Of a stretch of DNA of 64,000 nucleotides, positions 1 through 7,928 are shown one piece after another. The notes beneath the pieces are model-generated. The model was not told where the DNA came from. It did not search any database and saw nothing but the letters and a program-made list of their open reading frames with translations. Made by a program: the position numbers and the translations under genes. Each line of letters opens with the position of its first letter. Within the stretch, counting starts at the first letter, position 1. The stretch comes from JACNKV01 sp964645915 (lineage in GTDB: Bacteria; Fidelibacterota; Marinisomatia; Marinisomatales; JACNKV01), in contig CAZYDH010000001.1 of NCBI GenBank assembly GCA_964645915.1, forward strand, positions 130,854 through 194,853. The letters are read 5' to 3'.

Positions 1-110
1 CAAAACACACGCTCCAGATGAACCAACCCATGATTTTTTAATCCATAATCACTTTTCAGATCCTTAGCCTGTTTTTGAGCAGGCGATTCAAATTTTAAAT
101 ACTTGCTCAT
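1..110 (-). CDS. pckA: Probable ATP-type phosphoenolpyruvate carboxykinase, N-terminal fragment
   Basis: Only the first 36 codons lie in the window; the gene runs off the left edge. It begins MSKYLKFESPAQ and continues to GLKNHGLVHLERVFW. The pattern 'YGLKN...V(Y/F)W' resembles the start of ATP-dependent PEP carboxykinases, which turn oxaloacetate into PEP and CO2, where it precedes an 'NLPTxALYEE' segment. That segment would lie outside the window, so the name is a recognition call from a short stretch. The ATG overlaps the stop of the upstream aminotransferase gene as ATGA, so the two are probably translationally coupled. An aminotransferase that yields oxaloacetate beside an enzyme that uses it would be coherent. 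An unrelated protein cannot be excluded. Confidence 0.5.
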   Translation of the reverse strand, partial: MSKYLKFESPAQKQAKDLKSDYGLKNHGLVHLERVF

Positions 111-1324
111 ACCCAGTCCCTCACTAATTTACGTTCACCAATATAAAGTTCATTCGGTGAGTTTGGATCTAATGCCCATTTAATCCGCTCTATCCCTGCG
201 GTAATATCTTTAATCGTTCCACAGGTAGAAAGGCGTAAAAATCCGTCCAAACCAAATTCAACACCCGGCATGGTGGCAACCCGAACTTTTTCCAACAGGA
301 AATTGGCAAGTTCAGTAGAGTTTTTATTATATTTTCTGAAATCAACGAATGTATAAAATGCTCCATCCGGTTTATATGCTTTCACTCCCTCAAATGCATT
401 GAGTTGCTCCATCATGACATTTCGGTTGTTCTCCAGTGTCAGTCTCAAAGATTCTACACAGGACTGGACCCCGTTAATAGCACCGACAGTGGCACGTTGC
501 ATCAACACGGGTGGACCGGAGGTCTGATGCCCTTGAATATTGGTCATGACTTCGATCAGTTTTGTGTTCGCAACCGCCCAGCCGATACGAAATCCTGTCA
601 TTGCGTATTGTTTGGAGACGCTGTTCACAAGAATCAATTTGGAGTTATTCGAAAAGTCCGAAGCATAATCATAACAGGAAATGGTTTTTCTACCGTCAAA
701 GATCAGTCGATGATAGATCTCATCCATGATCAGGTAAATACCTTTTTTCTCGCAATATTGTACAATATCTGAAATGAAATCTTCAGAGTACATCGCACCG
801 GTTGGATTGTTCGGACTGTTGATAATGATCGCTTTTGTGTACGAAGTAACATTTTGTTCAATGTCTTTCATACGTGGATAAAAGGAACCATCTTCAGATA
901 AAACAGGAACCGGAACAGCCCCACAGAGTTTGACCATCTCTGGATAACTCACCCAATACGGCGCAGGGAAGATAACTTCATCTTGTGGATCAAGAATCGC
1001 CTGAAGTACAACCATGATCGCTTGTTTAGCGCCACTAGATGCAATCACATTTTCCGGTTCAACTTTTCGATTGTAGAATTCTTCCGTATAGCGAATGATC
1101 GCTTGTTTTAATGGAATGATCCCATCGGCAGGTGTATAGCGTATTTCACCGGAATTCAACAATCCGGAAACAGCTGTGATCGCGTCGATGGGAGCTTTTG
1201 TTTTTGGTTCTCCTCCGCCGAGATGAATAAGGGGTTCTCCCTTTGCGCGAAGGATGGCGGCAACCTCATTCAGCTTCAGGGTCGCTGATTCACCGATTGA
1301 CCGCCCAATTAGGCTTATACTCAT
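107..1324 (-). CDS. Class I PLP-dependent aminotransferase, probably aspartate aminotransferase
   Basis: This is a 405-residue fold-type I aminotransferase, a normal length for the aspartate aminotransferase group. Visible motifs are HLGGGEP near the N-terminus, the substrate/PLP segment INSPNNPTGAMYS, and the PLP-lysine region NSVSKQYAMTGFRIGWA. It most likely swaps amino groups between aspartate and 2-oxoglutarate in the cytoplasm. A longer frame from a TTG at 1342 exists, but the ATG at 1324 has an AAAGG ribosome site 8 bases upstream and matches the family start. The stop overlaps the downstream probable PEP carboxykinase start by four bases. Substrate specificity inside class I cannot be fixed from sequence alone. 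Confidence 0.85.
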   Translation of the reverse strand: MSISLIGRSIGESATLKLNEVAAILRAKGEPLIHLGGGEPKTKAPIDAITAVSGLLNSGEIRYTPADGIIPLKQAIIRYTEEFYNRKVEPENVIASSGAKQAIMVVLQAILDPQDEVIFPAPYWVSYPEMVKLCGAVPVPVLSEDGSFYPRMKDIEQNVTSYTKAIIINSPNNPTGAMYSEDFISDIVQYCEKKGIYLIMDEIYHRLIFDGRKTISCYDYASDFSNNSKLILVNSVSKQYAMTGFRIGWAVANTKLIEVMTNIQGHQTSGPPVLMQRATVGAINGVQSCVESLRLTLENNRNVMMEQLNAFEGVKAYKPDGAFYTFVDFRKYNKNSTELANFLLEKVRVATMPGVEFGLDGFLRLSTCGTIKDITAGIERIKWALDPNSPNELYIGERKLVRDWV

Positions 1325-1640
1325 AATGATACCTTTTAACAATTAGTCTTGTTAAAAATCGCCGGAAATTTTCAAATGCACATCTGCAAAATGAAAATAT
1401 TTTCCACGGCATGTGTCTTAGAAATTAGGGAGTTATTTCTATCGAAATGAAGTGATTTTCAACAGAATTTTAAATCTATTAATTTTGCCAAGTTATAGAG
1501 AATAATAACTCTTAAATTTATTAGAAAAGAATCAATTTAAGAGAAAAACCATTCCTTATAGTGGCACATTTGATGGGAATTATCTTTCTTGTTCTTCCAA
1601 TACAGTTAATCTATATTTCCCGTCTTAATTTGGAGATAAT
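1325..1640. promoter_or_regulatory. Divergent intergenic region between aminotransferase and enoyl reductase genes
   Basis: This 316-base AT-rich stretch holds no convincing gene and lies between divergent genes, so it should carry two promoters. On the plus strand TTGTTC (1589-1594), a 17-base spacer and TATATT (1612-1617) form a reasonable sigma-70-like promoter about 25 bases before the ATG at 1641. A small palindrome, AGTTAT-N8-ATAACT (1491-1510), could be an operator. No clear minus-strand promoter was picked out. Confidence 0.4.
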
Positions 1641-2426
1641 ATGAAAGAATGGGTTCTAATATTAGGATGTTCCACCGGACATGGTGGAGCAACAGCAAAG
1701 CGTTTAGCCGAAGACGGTTACGGTATTCTTGGGTTTCATTTCGATCGAAGTGAAGTCAGGAAAAAAGCGTTGGCATTCAAAGAAAAACTTGAAGAAATTA
1801 ATGGCGGACGGGTTCACTTTTGGAATGTGAACGCAGCTTCAATCGAAACGATGGATGAATACATTCCGAAGATCAAAGAGATCATTGGAGATTCAACATT
1901 AAAGCTGTTACTTCATTCAATTGCATTTGGTACAACAATGGATCTGCTTGGTGAAAAACATGTGACAAGAAAGCAGATGGACATGACCCTTCATGTAATG
2001 GGGACCTCACTTTTATATTGGACACAAAAACTCCACGACTCCGGAATGTTGGGTGAAGGCTCACGTGTAATGGGATTCACGAGCGAAGGGAATTATGTTG
2101 CAATGGAAGGATATGGTCCGGTGTCCGTTGCTAAAGTCGCGATGGAAGCGATCATCCGTCAGATCGGATGGGAACTTGGACGGTTTGGGATCACAGCAAA
2201 CTGTATTCAAGCAGGTGTAACACCCACACGTGCGTTGACAAAAATATCTGATCGATGGGAAGATTGGGTGGAGCGTACGGAATACCGTAATCCAATGCGG
2301 CGCACAACAACACCCGAAGATGTTGCCGGGACTGTCTCTTTGCTTTTAAGAAAGGAAGCAGACTTTATTAACTGCTCAACAATTTATTGCGACGGTGGCG
2401 AGCATCGATCCGGAAGAATTTATTAA
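1641..2426 (+). CDS. fabI: Enoyl-ACP reductase (FabI/FabL-like short-chain dehydrogenase)
   Basis: This 261-residue protein is a short-chain dehydrogenase. It opens with the nucleotide-binding segment LILGCSTGHGGATAKRLAEDG and has Y158-x6-K165 (YGPVSVAK), the spacing typical of enoyl-ACP reductases rather than the Y-x3-K of ordinary members. It ends with ADFINCSTIYCDGGEH, like the usual 'TG..IYVDGG' ending. The expected role is the last step of each fatty-acid elongation cycle, NAD(P)H reduction of trans-2-enoyl-ACP. GGAGA precedes the ATG. It stands alone and converges with the next gene, with nine bases between stops. Another short-chain dehydrogenase with the same spacing is the main alternative. 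Confidence 0.7.
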   Translation: MKEWVLILGCSTGHGGATAKRLAEDGYGILGFHFDRSEVRKKALAFKEKLEEINGGRVHFWNVNAASIETMDEYIPKIKEIIGDSTLKLLLHSIAFGTTMDLLGEKHVTRKQMDMTLHVMGTSLLYWTQKLHDSGMLGEGSRVMGFTSEGNYVAMEGYGPVSVAKVAMEAIIRQIGWELGRFGITANCIQAGVTPTRALTKISDRWEDWVERTEYRNPMRRTTTPEDVAGTVSLLLRKEADFINCSTIYCDGGEHRSGRIY

Positions 2427-2435
2427 GCTCTCGGT

Positions 2436-3059
2436 TTATTTTCCGTGAACTAAAAAACCTCCATAATGCCCGATAACGGAAATAATTCCTAAAGAGATTA
2501 CTTGGGCAATGATGTAAAAACCATAGGTAAACGACAATCCGGGTTCAGCAATGGTTCTTAATCCTACTGCAAGAGTTAACATTATAAAAAGAACAAATGA
2601 TAGTCGGATCTTTTTTGTAATGATAGTATAGGTTCGGCCACGGTATTTCCGTTTCCAATCGATTAAACCGGTGAAAAAAGTCGCCAATCCACCCGCAAAA
2701 GAGATTAGCAACAACCAATAACCGATCCATTCAAATTCTGCGGCTTTAAGGGTCCATTCACAGGATGCATATGCACAAAATAAGAATGCGATGAGATGGG
2801 CAAGAAAAGCCAGCGGTAAAAGTCCGATTGAAAAATGTGTTGCAATAGTATGAAGGCGAAACATCGGTTGGGGACGTTTAATCTCAACATTGTGTACGAT
2901 CGGAATTTTATGTCCGTTCGAATCAGCAACCTCTAACACAGCACCGCAAACCGGGCAGACCACCAATCCGTTTTCATCCACATCATGCATGTGGAGCTCC
3001 AAATGGCAGATCGGACAAACGAACCGGTTTTTTCTAGCTTGGAGTTTACGTTTTCTCAT
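2436..3059 (-). CDS. Zinc-ribbon plus DUF2231-like membrane protein
   Basis: The protein has 207 residues. The first ~45 form a metal-binding ribbon with paired cysteines (CPIC ... CPVC, about 20 residues apart), rubredoxin- or zinc-ribbon-like. A membrane part follows with about four hydrophobic helices, beginning FRLHTIATHFSIGLLPLAF, which matches the 'H.IHPMLVHFPIALLPLA' signature of DUF2231, and ending GHYGGFLVHGK. Its ATG overlaps the acyl-CoA dehydrogenase stop as ATGA, so it is the third gene of an operon whose first gene is another DUF2231-like protein. Conserved histidines in such helices can bind haem, so a membrane electron-carrier role is possible, but that is inference. Confidence 0.65.
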   Translation of the reverse strand: MRKRKLQARKNRFVCPICHLELHMHDVDENGLVVCPVCGAVLEVADSNGHKIPIVHNVEIKRPQPMFRLHTIATHFSIGLLPLAFLAHLIAFLFCAYASCEWTLKAAEFEWIGYWLLLISFAGGLATFFTGLIDWKRKYRGRTYTIITKKIRLSFVLFIMLTLAVGLRTIAEPGLSFTYGFYIIAQVISLGIISVIGHYGGFLVHGK

Positions 3060-4195
3060 CTTCCCCTCATCAAACTTGCAACGATGATCGTACGCTGGAT
3101 CTCGCTGGTCCCTTCATAAATTTGAAAGATCTTTGCGTCTCGCATGAGTTTTTCCATTGGGACTTCCATTGAGTAACCGTATCCACCCATAACTTGTACC
3201 GCATCGATAGTCGCTTTCATACAATAATCTGCCGCATAGGCTTTTGCCATTGCAGATTCTTTTGTGTTTGGAAGTCCTTGGTCATATAACCATGCAGATT
3301 TCCAGGTCAGCAATCTAGCAGTTTCTACATGCATTGCAATGTCAGCCAATTTAAAACTGACACCTTGGTATTTAATGATCTTTTTATTAAAACATTTTCT
3401 GCGTTTTGCATAGGTCGTGGCATGCTCTAGAGCTGCTCGAGCTACACCTACGGCTGCGGCTGCAACTAATGGACGAGAATAATCAAACGTTTTCATCGCA
3501 ATTTTAAAACCGTCACCTTCTTTCCACAGGATGTTTTCCGCAGGGACATGAACATCTTCAAAAGCTACGCGCACCGTATTTGATGCATGTTGACCTAAGT
3601 TTTCTTCTTTGGGTCCACGAACAATTCCGGGAGAGTCTGCATCAACAATAAATCCGGTGGGACCGTTTTCTGTTCTTGCAAGGACAAAATACCAGTTGGC
3701 AACACCTCCGCCCGTGATCCACCATTTTAGACCGTTGATCACAAAGGTATTGTCATTGATCTTTGTTGCAGTTGTTGAAAGTCGAGAGACGTCGGACCCT
3801 GCATCGGGTTCGGTAACCGCATAGGATGCGAACATTGGTTTTTCAGTCATTGGTTGTAAGAATTGACGTTTTTGTTCGTCACTTCCTGCGACAAGGAGAG
3901 GTCCTTGTGCCAACGAATTTGCATCAAGCGCAATTCCAATTCCACTACAGGCTGCCGATATTTCTTCAGCAATAATGCAGGTTTCTATACTTCCGCGCCC
4001 GGGGCCACCAAATTCTGCAGGAATATGAGAATTTAAGAATCCTTCTTTCCAAGCTTGTTTTGCAATTTCGTATGGAAATTCCCCTGTGCGATCATGTTCA
4101 GCTGCGCCCGGAGCTACAACATCCTTTGCAAATTGACGTACCCGTAATTGTAATTCTTGTTGTTCTTTTGTTAAACTAAAATCAATCATTGTCAT
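3056..4195 (-). CDS. Acyl-CoA dehydrogenase
   Basis: This is a 379-residue flavoprotein of normal length for the family. The N-terminal helical domain starts IDFSLTKEQQELQLRVRQFA. The FAD/substrate motif YAVTEPDAGSDVSRLST and the C-terminal signature QVMGGYGYSMEVPMEKLMRD, with the catalytic glutamate region IYEGTSEIQRTII, are all present. It oxidises acyl-CoA to trans-2-enoyl-CoA in beta-oxidation or amino-acid breakdown and normally passes electrons to ETF. Its start overlaps the upstream DUF2231-like gene by 8-14 bases and its stop overlaps the downstream one, so the three are almost certainly one transcript. No etfAB is adjacent, and chain-length preference cannot be read from the sequence. 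Confidence 0.9.
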   Translation of the reverse strand: MTMIDFSLTKEQQELQLRVRQFAKDVVAPGAAEHDRTGEFPYEIAKQAWKEGFLNSHIPAEFGGPGRGSIETCIIAEEISAACSGIGIALDANSLAQGPLLVAGSDEQKRQFLQPMTEKPMFASYAVTEPDAGSDVSRLSTTATKINDNTFVINGLKWWITGGGVANWYFVLARTENGPTGFIVDADSPGIVRGPKEENLGQHASNTVRVAFEDVHVPAENILWKEGDGFKIAMKTFDYSRPLVAAAAVGVARAALEHATTYAKRRKCFNKKIIKYQGVSFKLADIAMHVETARLLTWKSAWLYDQGLPNTKESAMAKAYAADYCMKATIDAVQVMGGYGYSMEVPMEKLMRDAKIFQIYEGTSEIQRTIIVASLMRGR

Positions 4196-4682
4196 CTACC
4201 TCTTTAAGTGTTTGAAGGGTTTGAGAAAGAATATCGTAATCCGGTTGGTTTTCTTCATTTTTGGTGTAGGATAGTTTTCCACCGTATCTACCTTGAGTAG
4301 AGATCAAACCAATCACCATGATCCAAACGACCAAGATCGGCTGAACAACCCAGATAGAGAGGTTGATTATTCCAGGGAAAGGTGTTGGTTGTAAAATAGT
4401 TGGAAGAGTCGTAGCTAAACTGATAACCAACAATACAGAAAAGATCAACTTTCGCTTGAAAGAAGGAAACCAGTTTGCGTGTTTCTTATTACGTTCCAAA
4501 ATTCCGGTGGCTATCGAAATAAGAGATGTAATAAGAGAGACGGTTACTAAAAACACAACCGCTGTTTTATAAACCGGATTACCTTTGAACAAAAATAACG
4601 CATGGGTAATCGCTGCCAATGGAATAGTTGCACAAGGTGCGTGTACTACCATTGAATGTAAATGGAGTTTGTTTTTCATCAT
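4182..4682 (-). CDS. DUF2231-like four-helix membrane protein
   Basis: This 166-residue protein begins KLHLHSMVVHAPCATIPLAA, close to the DUF2231 signature of a histidine-rich stretch leading into a membrane helix. About four hydrophobic segments follow and the C-terminal part has GRYGGKLSY, like the ending of the second DUF2231 protein downstream. It lacks that protein's zinc ribbon. It is the first gene of the three-gene acyl-CoA dehydrogenase operon. The duplicated family on both sides of a flavin dehydrogenase suggests membrane electron transfer, which is inference. ATG codons at 4682 and 4679 are both possible starts. Confidence 0.6.
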   Translation of the reverse strand: MMKNKLHLHSMVVHAPCATIPLAAITHALFLFKGNPVYKTAVVFLVTVSLITSLISIATGILERNKKHANWFPSFKRKLIFSVLLVISLATTLPTILQPTPFPGIINLSIWVVQPILVVWIMVIGLISTQGRYGGKLSYTKNEENQPDYDILSQTLQTLKEVDDND

Positions 4683-4741
4683 TTTAAAAGGGTTTAAGTG
4701 TTAAGGTTAGCGAAAGAAAGATACAAAGGAAAGAATGAAAC

Positions 4742-5128
4742 TCAAGATTCGGGAGGTAGAGAATTCAGTAATATCCGTTTATGGATAAGTTCCAATAAAT
4801 CATAATGCTCTTGAGTTGGCTGAAGATCAAAACAAATTTTTGCTTCTTTTAATGCAGCATCCCACCAGCCTTTTTTTGTATAAACGATTGCCATATGATA
4901 ATGAGCATTACCTAAAAGAAGGAACTGCTCACGGGTCATTGTTTGATGATTAGCAGGGGATAGACGAATCACTTCGCGGAATTCAAGCACTGCATCATTC
5001 CATAATCCTTTTTGTGCGTACCATTTTCCCAATTCAAGATGCCGACCGGGATTATCATTACAGCCAACAATAAAAAACAGTAATGGCAGAACGAGGAACA
5101 GAGGCTTGATTTGTCTTTTGATTTTCAT
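4742..5128 (-). CDS. Small TPR lipoprotein
   Basis: This 128-residue protein has a lipoprotein signal (PLFLVLPLLFFIVGC), with cysteine at the end of the hydrophobic stretch. Two to three tetratricopeptide-like units follow: LELGKWYAQKGLWNDAVLEF and AHYHMAIVYTKKGWWDAALKEA. TPR units usually hold protein partners together. It should sit on the periplasmic face of an envelope membrane. It lies 53 bases before the DUF2231 operon on the same strand and may share its transcript. No specific partner can be named. Confidence 0.65.
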   Translation of the reverse strand: MKIKRQIKPLFLVLPLLFFIVGCNDNPGRHLELGKWYAQKGLWNDAVLEFREVIRLSPANHQTMTREQFLLLGNAHYHMAIVYTKKGWWDAALKEAKICFDLQPTQEHYDLLELIHKRILLNSLPPES

Positions 5129-5244
5129 TAGAAGCTGTACAGAAGTTTCATTAATTCACTGTCTTAATGCAAGTAAAAGATTGTGCTAAGATCAAAGGAT
5201 TTTATTGAAGTATATGAGTCAAAAAAAAGAAAGATTATTTTTTG

Positions 5245-5676
5245 TTAATCTACAATGATCTTTTTCATTTTGTAATGACTTTCGGTCGTTTTGTACGTTT
5301 TGAACCCACATCTTTCATATAGAATCCGTGCAGGATTATTTAGAAAAACTTCAAGATATAACTCACTAAATCCATTGTCTTTACCTTTACTTTCACAAAG
5401 GTTTAAAACATAGTGTCCGATTCCTCTATTTTGAAAATTTGTGGACAATTGAATATTAGCAATATGGGCATTTTCATTAAGACGAAAAACAAAAAAACCA
5501 GCTTTATCTCCGTCTATCATTATGATGTTCGTTGATTGAGTATCCAGACCGCGTTTATAAATATCTGAATTCCAGCCACCCCAATACTTATTGATATAAT
5601 CGATCATATTATTCCGATGCAAATTATGCGTGAACAGATAGTCTTGATCTGAGTAGGGAACGATATTTATTTCCAT
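5245..5676 (-). CDS. GNAT-family N-acetyltransferase
   Basis: This is a 143-residue cytoplasmic protein with the GNAT acetyl-CoA motif FQNRGIGHYVLNLCESKGKD, the equivalent of R/Q-x-x-G-x-G/A, followed by LYLEVFLNNPARILYERCGF, the typical beta5-alpha4 region. It would transfer an acetyl group from acetyl-CoA to an unknown amine. A longer frame starts at a TTG (5694), but the ATG at 5676 is preferred and gives the usual start MEINIVPYSDQD. It lies just downstream of the MFS and EamA transporter genes on the same strand. Substrate unknown. Confidence 0.8.
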   Translation of the reverse strand: MEINIVPYSDQDYLFTHNLHRNNMIDYINKYWGGWNSDIYKRGLDTQSTNIIMIDGDKAGFFVFRLNENAHIANIQLSTNFQNRGIGHYVLNLCESKGKDNGFSELYLEVFLNNPARILYERCGFKTYKTTESHYKMKKIIVD

Positions 5677-5697
5677 GCACACTGAGTTTTTCAAAGA

Positions 5698-6969
5698 TTA
5701 AGAATCAACATAAATCATAGATTCATATGAATGATCTTTTGGGTCTTTTACCATAAACACCAATAAAAACAATCCGACAAACATCATAACAGCGATAATG
5801 GTGAAAATCCAGATGGTAGAATACATTTCTGCCATAATTCCGGCAACAACAATTGCAATAAGCGTAAAAGGAGCTAAGGTTGAATCAATCAGTGCCATGA
5901 TCAATTTATTATCTCCTTTTTCGCCGGCAAAATCATAGACCATATTCATAGCAGATGGCATAAAAGCTCCTTGGGCGATTCCAATGAAAAGGAAAATTCC
6001 ATACACCCATACCATCGATTGAGCAGTGATTGCGGTTAAAACGGCTAACAAGTGTGCGATAAAAGCTAACGTTAAGGATGTTTTATGTCCGAACTGATCA
6101 CCAATTTTGCCCGAAGCATAACTTGCAAAACCATATGCGATGGCTGTAAGTGCTGTAAAAATGCCCGCTTCGCTAATATCAAAATTGAATTTGTCCTGAC
6201 TGTAGACAGCATAGAGACTCATTGCTGGATAATTAAATGTAAAAAAGATACGAGCCAGCAGATATTTTCTGAAATTAGTATGGGTTTGAATAATGGTTTT
6301 GATTTCTTGGAAAAAATGAGATGCAGTTCTATGGGATTGGATTTCTGAAGAAGAATCCAGTCGAAATCCGACAAACAATACTGCACCGATCGTCATTGAA
6401 GCGGTGAAGATCAAAAATCCCCAACCAAAATTATTTGGAAAAGGGATTGAACTACTCAACAACAACTTTACCAGAATCCCACCGACAAACCCGCCGATGC
6501 TATTGAAGGCAAATGAAATCCCAAAAAACGAGCCTCGTGTTTTGTCATCTGTTGCATGACGAAGAAACCCGGTCCAAATCGGAATGATAATACCGACGGA
6601 AAGTCCATAAAGAATAAAACAGATATAATAAAAGATCCATGCATTATCCCCAAGTGGTGTAAGGAAGGCAAAAACAAATCCGGCAATAAACATAGGGGGG
6701 ATGGCAAATCCATGAACACCGATAGCAGCCCATCGAATATTTTTTATGTTTCGACCAAGGAATGCAGAAAAAAATTGCGGTATGGACATTAGAATGTAGA
6801 ATAGCCCTGCTAGCGAAGCGACAATAGCATCCGGAGCACCTAATTTGTTCATAAATAGGGGGATCACCGCATATACTGTGTGAAATGCAAAACCAAATCC
6901 CCATGAAAATTCATGCAGACTATTTAAATATAAATTATGCCGAAGATCTTTAGAAGTAAGTTTAGGCAT
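5698..6969 (-). CDS. Major facilitator superfamily transporter
   Basis: This is a membrane protein of about 423 residues with roughly twelve hydrophobic segments in two halves, the MFS layout. A charged loop between halves (residues ~210-230) and the cytoplasmic motif ASGKIGDQFGHKTSLT fit the loop 2-3/8-9 signature 'G.l.Dr.G.r'. Direction and cargo cannot be read from sequence; drug or metabolite efflux is common for such proteins. The ATG at 6969 overlaps the stop of the upstream EamA transporter by eight bases; a GTG at 6987 would add six residues. Two transporter genes and an acetyltransferase in one overlapping string suggest co-transcription. Confidence 0.8.
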   Translation of the reverse strand: MPKLTSKDLRHNLYLNSLHEFSWGFGFAFHTVYAVIPLFMNKLGAPDAIVASLAGLFYILMSIPQFFSAFLGRNIKNIRWAAIGVHGFAIPPMFIAGFVFAFLTPLGDNAWIFYYICFILYGLSVGIIIPIWTGFLRHATDDKTRGSFFGISFAFNSIGGFVGGILVKLLLSSSIPFPNNFGWGFLIFTASMTIGAVLFVGFRLDSSSEIQSHRTASHFFQEIKTIIQTHTNFRKYLLARIFFTFNYPAMSLYAVYSQDKFNFDISEAGIFTALTAIAYGFASYASGKIGDQFGHKTSLTLAFIAHLLAVLTAITAQSMVWVYGIFLFIGIAQGAFMPSAMNMVYDFAGEKGDNKLIMALIDSTLAPFTLIAIVVAGIMAEMYSTIWIFTIIAVMMFVGLFLLVFMVKDPKDHSYESMIYVDS

Positions 6970-7864
6970 TCTCTTGCTTCGTTTCACGCGTGAGAAGAAT
7001 GATTGCAGTTAGCAAGACGCAACCACCGATTATCTGCGATGTTGAAAAAACTCTTCCACGGATCAGCCAGTCAATTGCCACGGCAGATAGTGGCCAGAAC
7101 AATTCATAAATAGTTGCATGAGATGCAGGAAGGTGAGTTAATCCGTAATAATAGATAAACAGTGCGATCGATCCTGAGGTTAATACAATAAGGATAATAG
7201 CCATCCATTGATTTCCGGTAAGATTGAATGTGATCGAATCAAATTGGGTGGATAGCAAAATCGCTAAAGCAACCACAGATGTAGTGGTCAGACGTAATGC
7301 CGTAACGACAGGGAAAGAGATCTTATTTAAAGCATGTTTCCCCAACACGGTTGAGCTTCCCCATGCAAATGCTGCCAAGAGAGCCAACAGAGAAGCAATG
7401 AGCGTTTTATCATCCGTTTCGGTAATTGGACTTATCCCGAAAGTGACTAAATATCCCCCGACAAAAGCAGCGCCAGCCAAAAGAAGAAATCGTTTTGTAA
7501 GTTTTTCTTTTAAAACGACCGATGCCAACGTGATTGCAAAAATCGGTTGAAATTTTTGAAGCAAAACAACAACCGAAAGATCAATATAGTGTATATAGCT
7601 AAGAGCTTTTGTATAGAAAAAAGTACCCAATATTCCACCGCAGATAGATATCCATAATATAGACGACCAACTTCGTTGGCTCATAGTTGCAATTTCTTTC
7701 CATCCTTTTATCAAAAAACCAATAAACAATAATGCACCGAAAGTGTGCTCTAGAGTAACAATCAGAAAAGATGGTAGTGAATAAAGTTCTTGTCTAAGAA
7801 AGCCGTCTAAACTCCAAAGAGTTGCAGCAAAGATGATCGCAAGTGCAGGTAGGTACTTTTTCAT
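6962..7864 (-). CDS. EamA/DMT-family transporter
   Basis: This 300-residue protein has ten predicted membrane helices formed by two repeated EamA units, typical of the drug/metabolite transporter superfamily. The first half begins AIIFAATLWSLDGFLRQEL and the second AFAWGSSTVLGKHALNK, both with the 'WGS/WS' signature after the first helix of each unit. It ends in a short charged tail. Members often export amino acids or other small metabolites across the inner membrane, but the substrate is unknown here. It is the first gene of the string that continues with the MFS transporter and the acetyltransferase. Confidence 0.85.
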   Translation of the reverse strand: MKKYLPALAIIFAATLWSLDGFLRQELYSLPSFLIVTLEHTFGALLFIGFLIKGWKEIATMSQRSWSSILWISICGGILGTFFYTKALSYIHYIDLSVVVLLQKFQPIFAITLASVVLKEKLTKRFLLLAGAAFVGGYLVTFGISPITETDDKTLIASLLALLAAFAWGSSTVLGKHALNKISFPVVTALRLTTTSVVALAILLSTQFDSITFNLTGNQWMAIILIVLTSGSIALFIYYYGLTHLPASHATIYELFWPLSAVAIDWLIRGRVFSTSQIIGGCVLLTAIILLTRETKQENA

Positions 7865-7928
7865 ACCTGAAATTACGGAGAATATAAAAACTGTAAATCA
7901 CAAATTATTCACGAAAACAATATGTATT

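Noticed and set aside
1562..1576. TGGCAC-containing site upstream of the enoyl reductase gene, resembling a sigma-54 promoter
   Set aside because: The -12 half has GG rather than GC at the required spacing, and a better sigma-70-like promoter lies just downstream.
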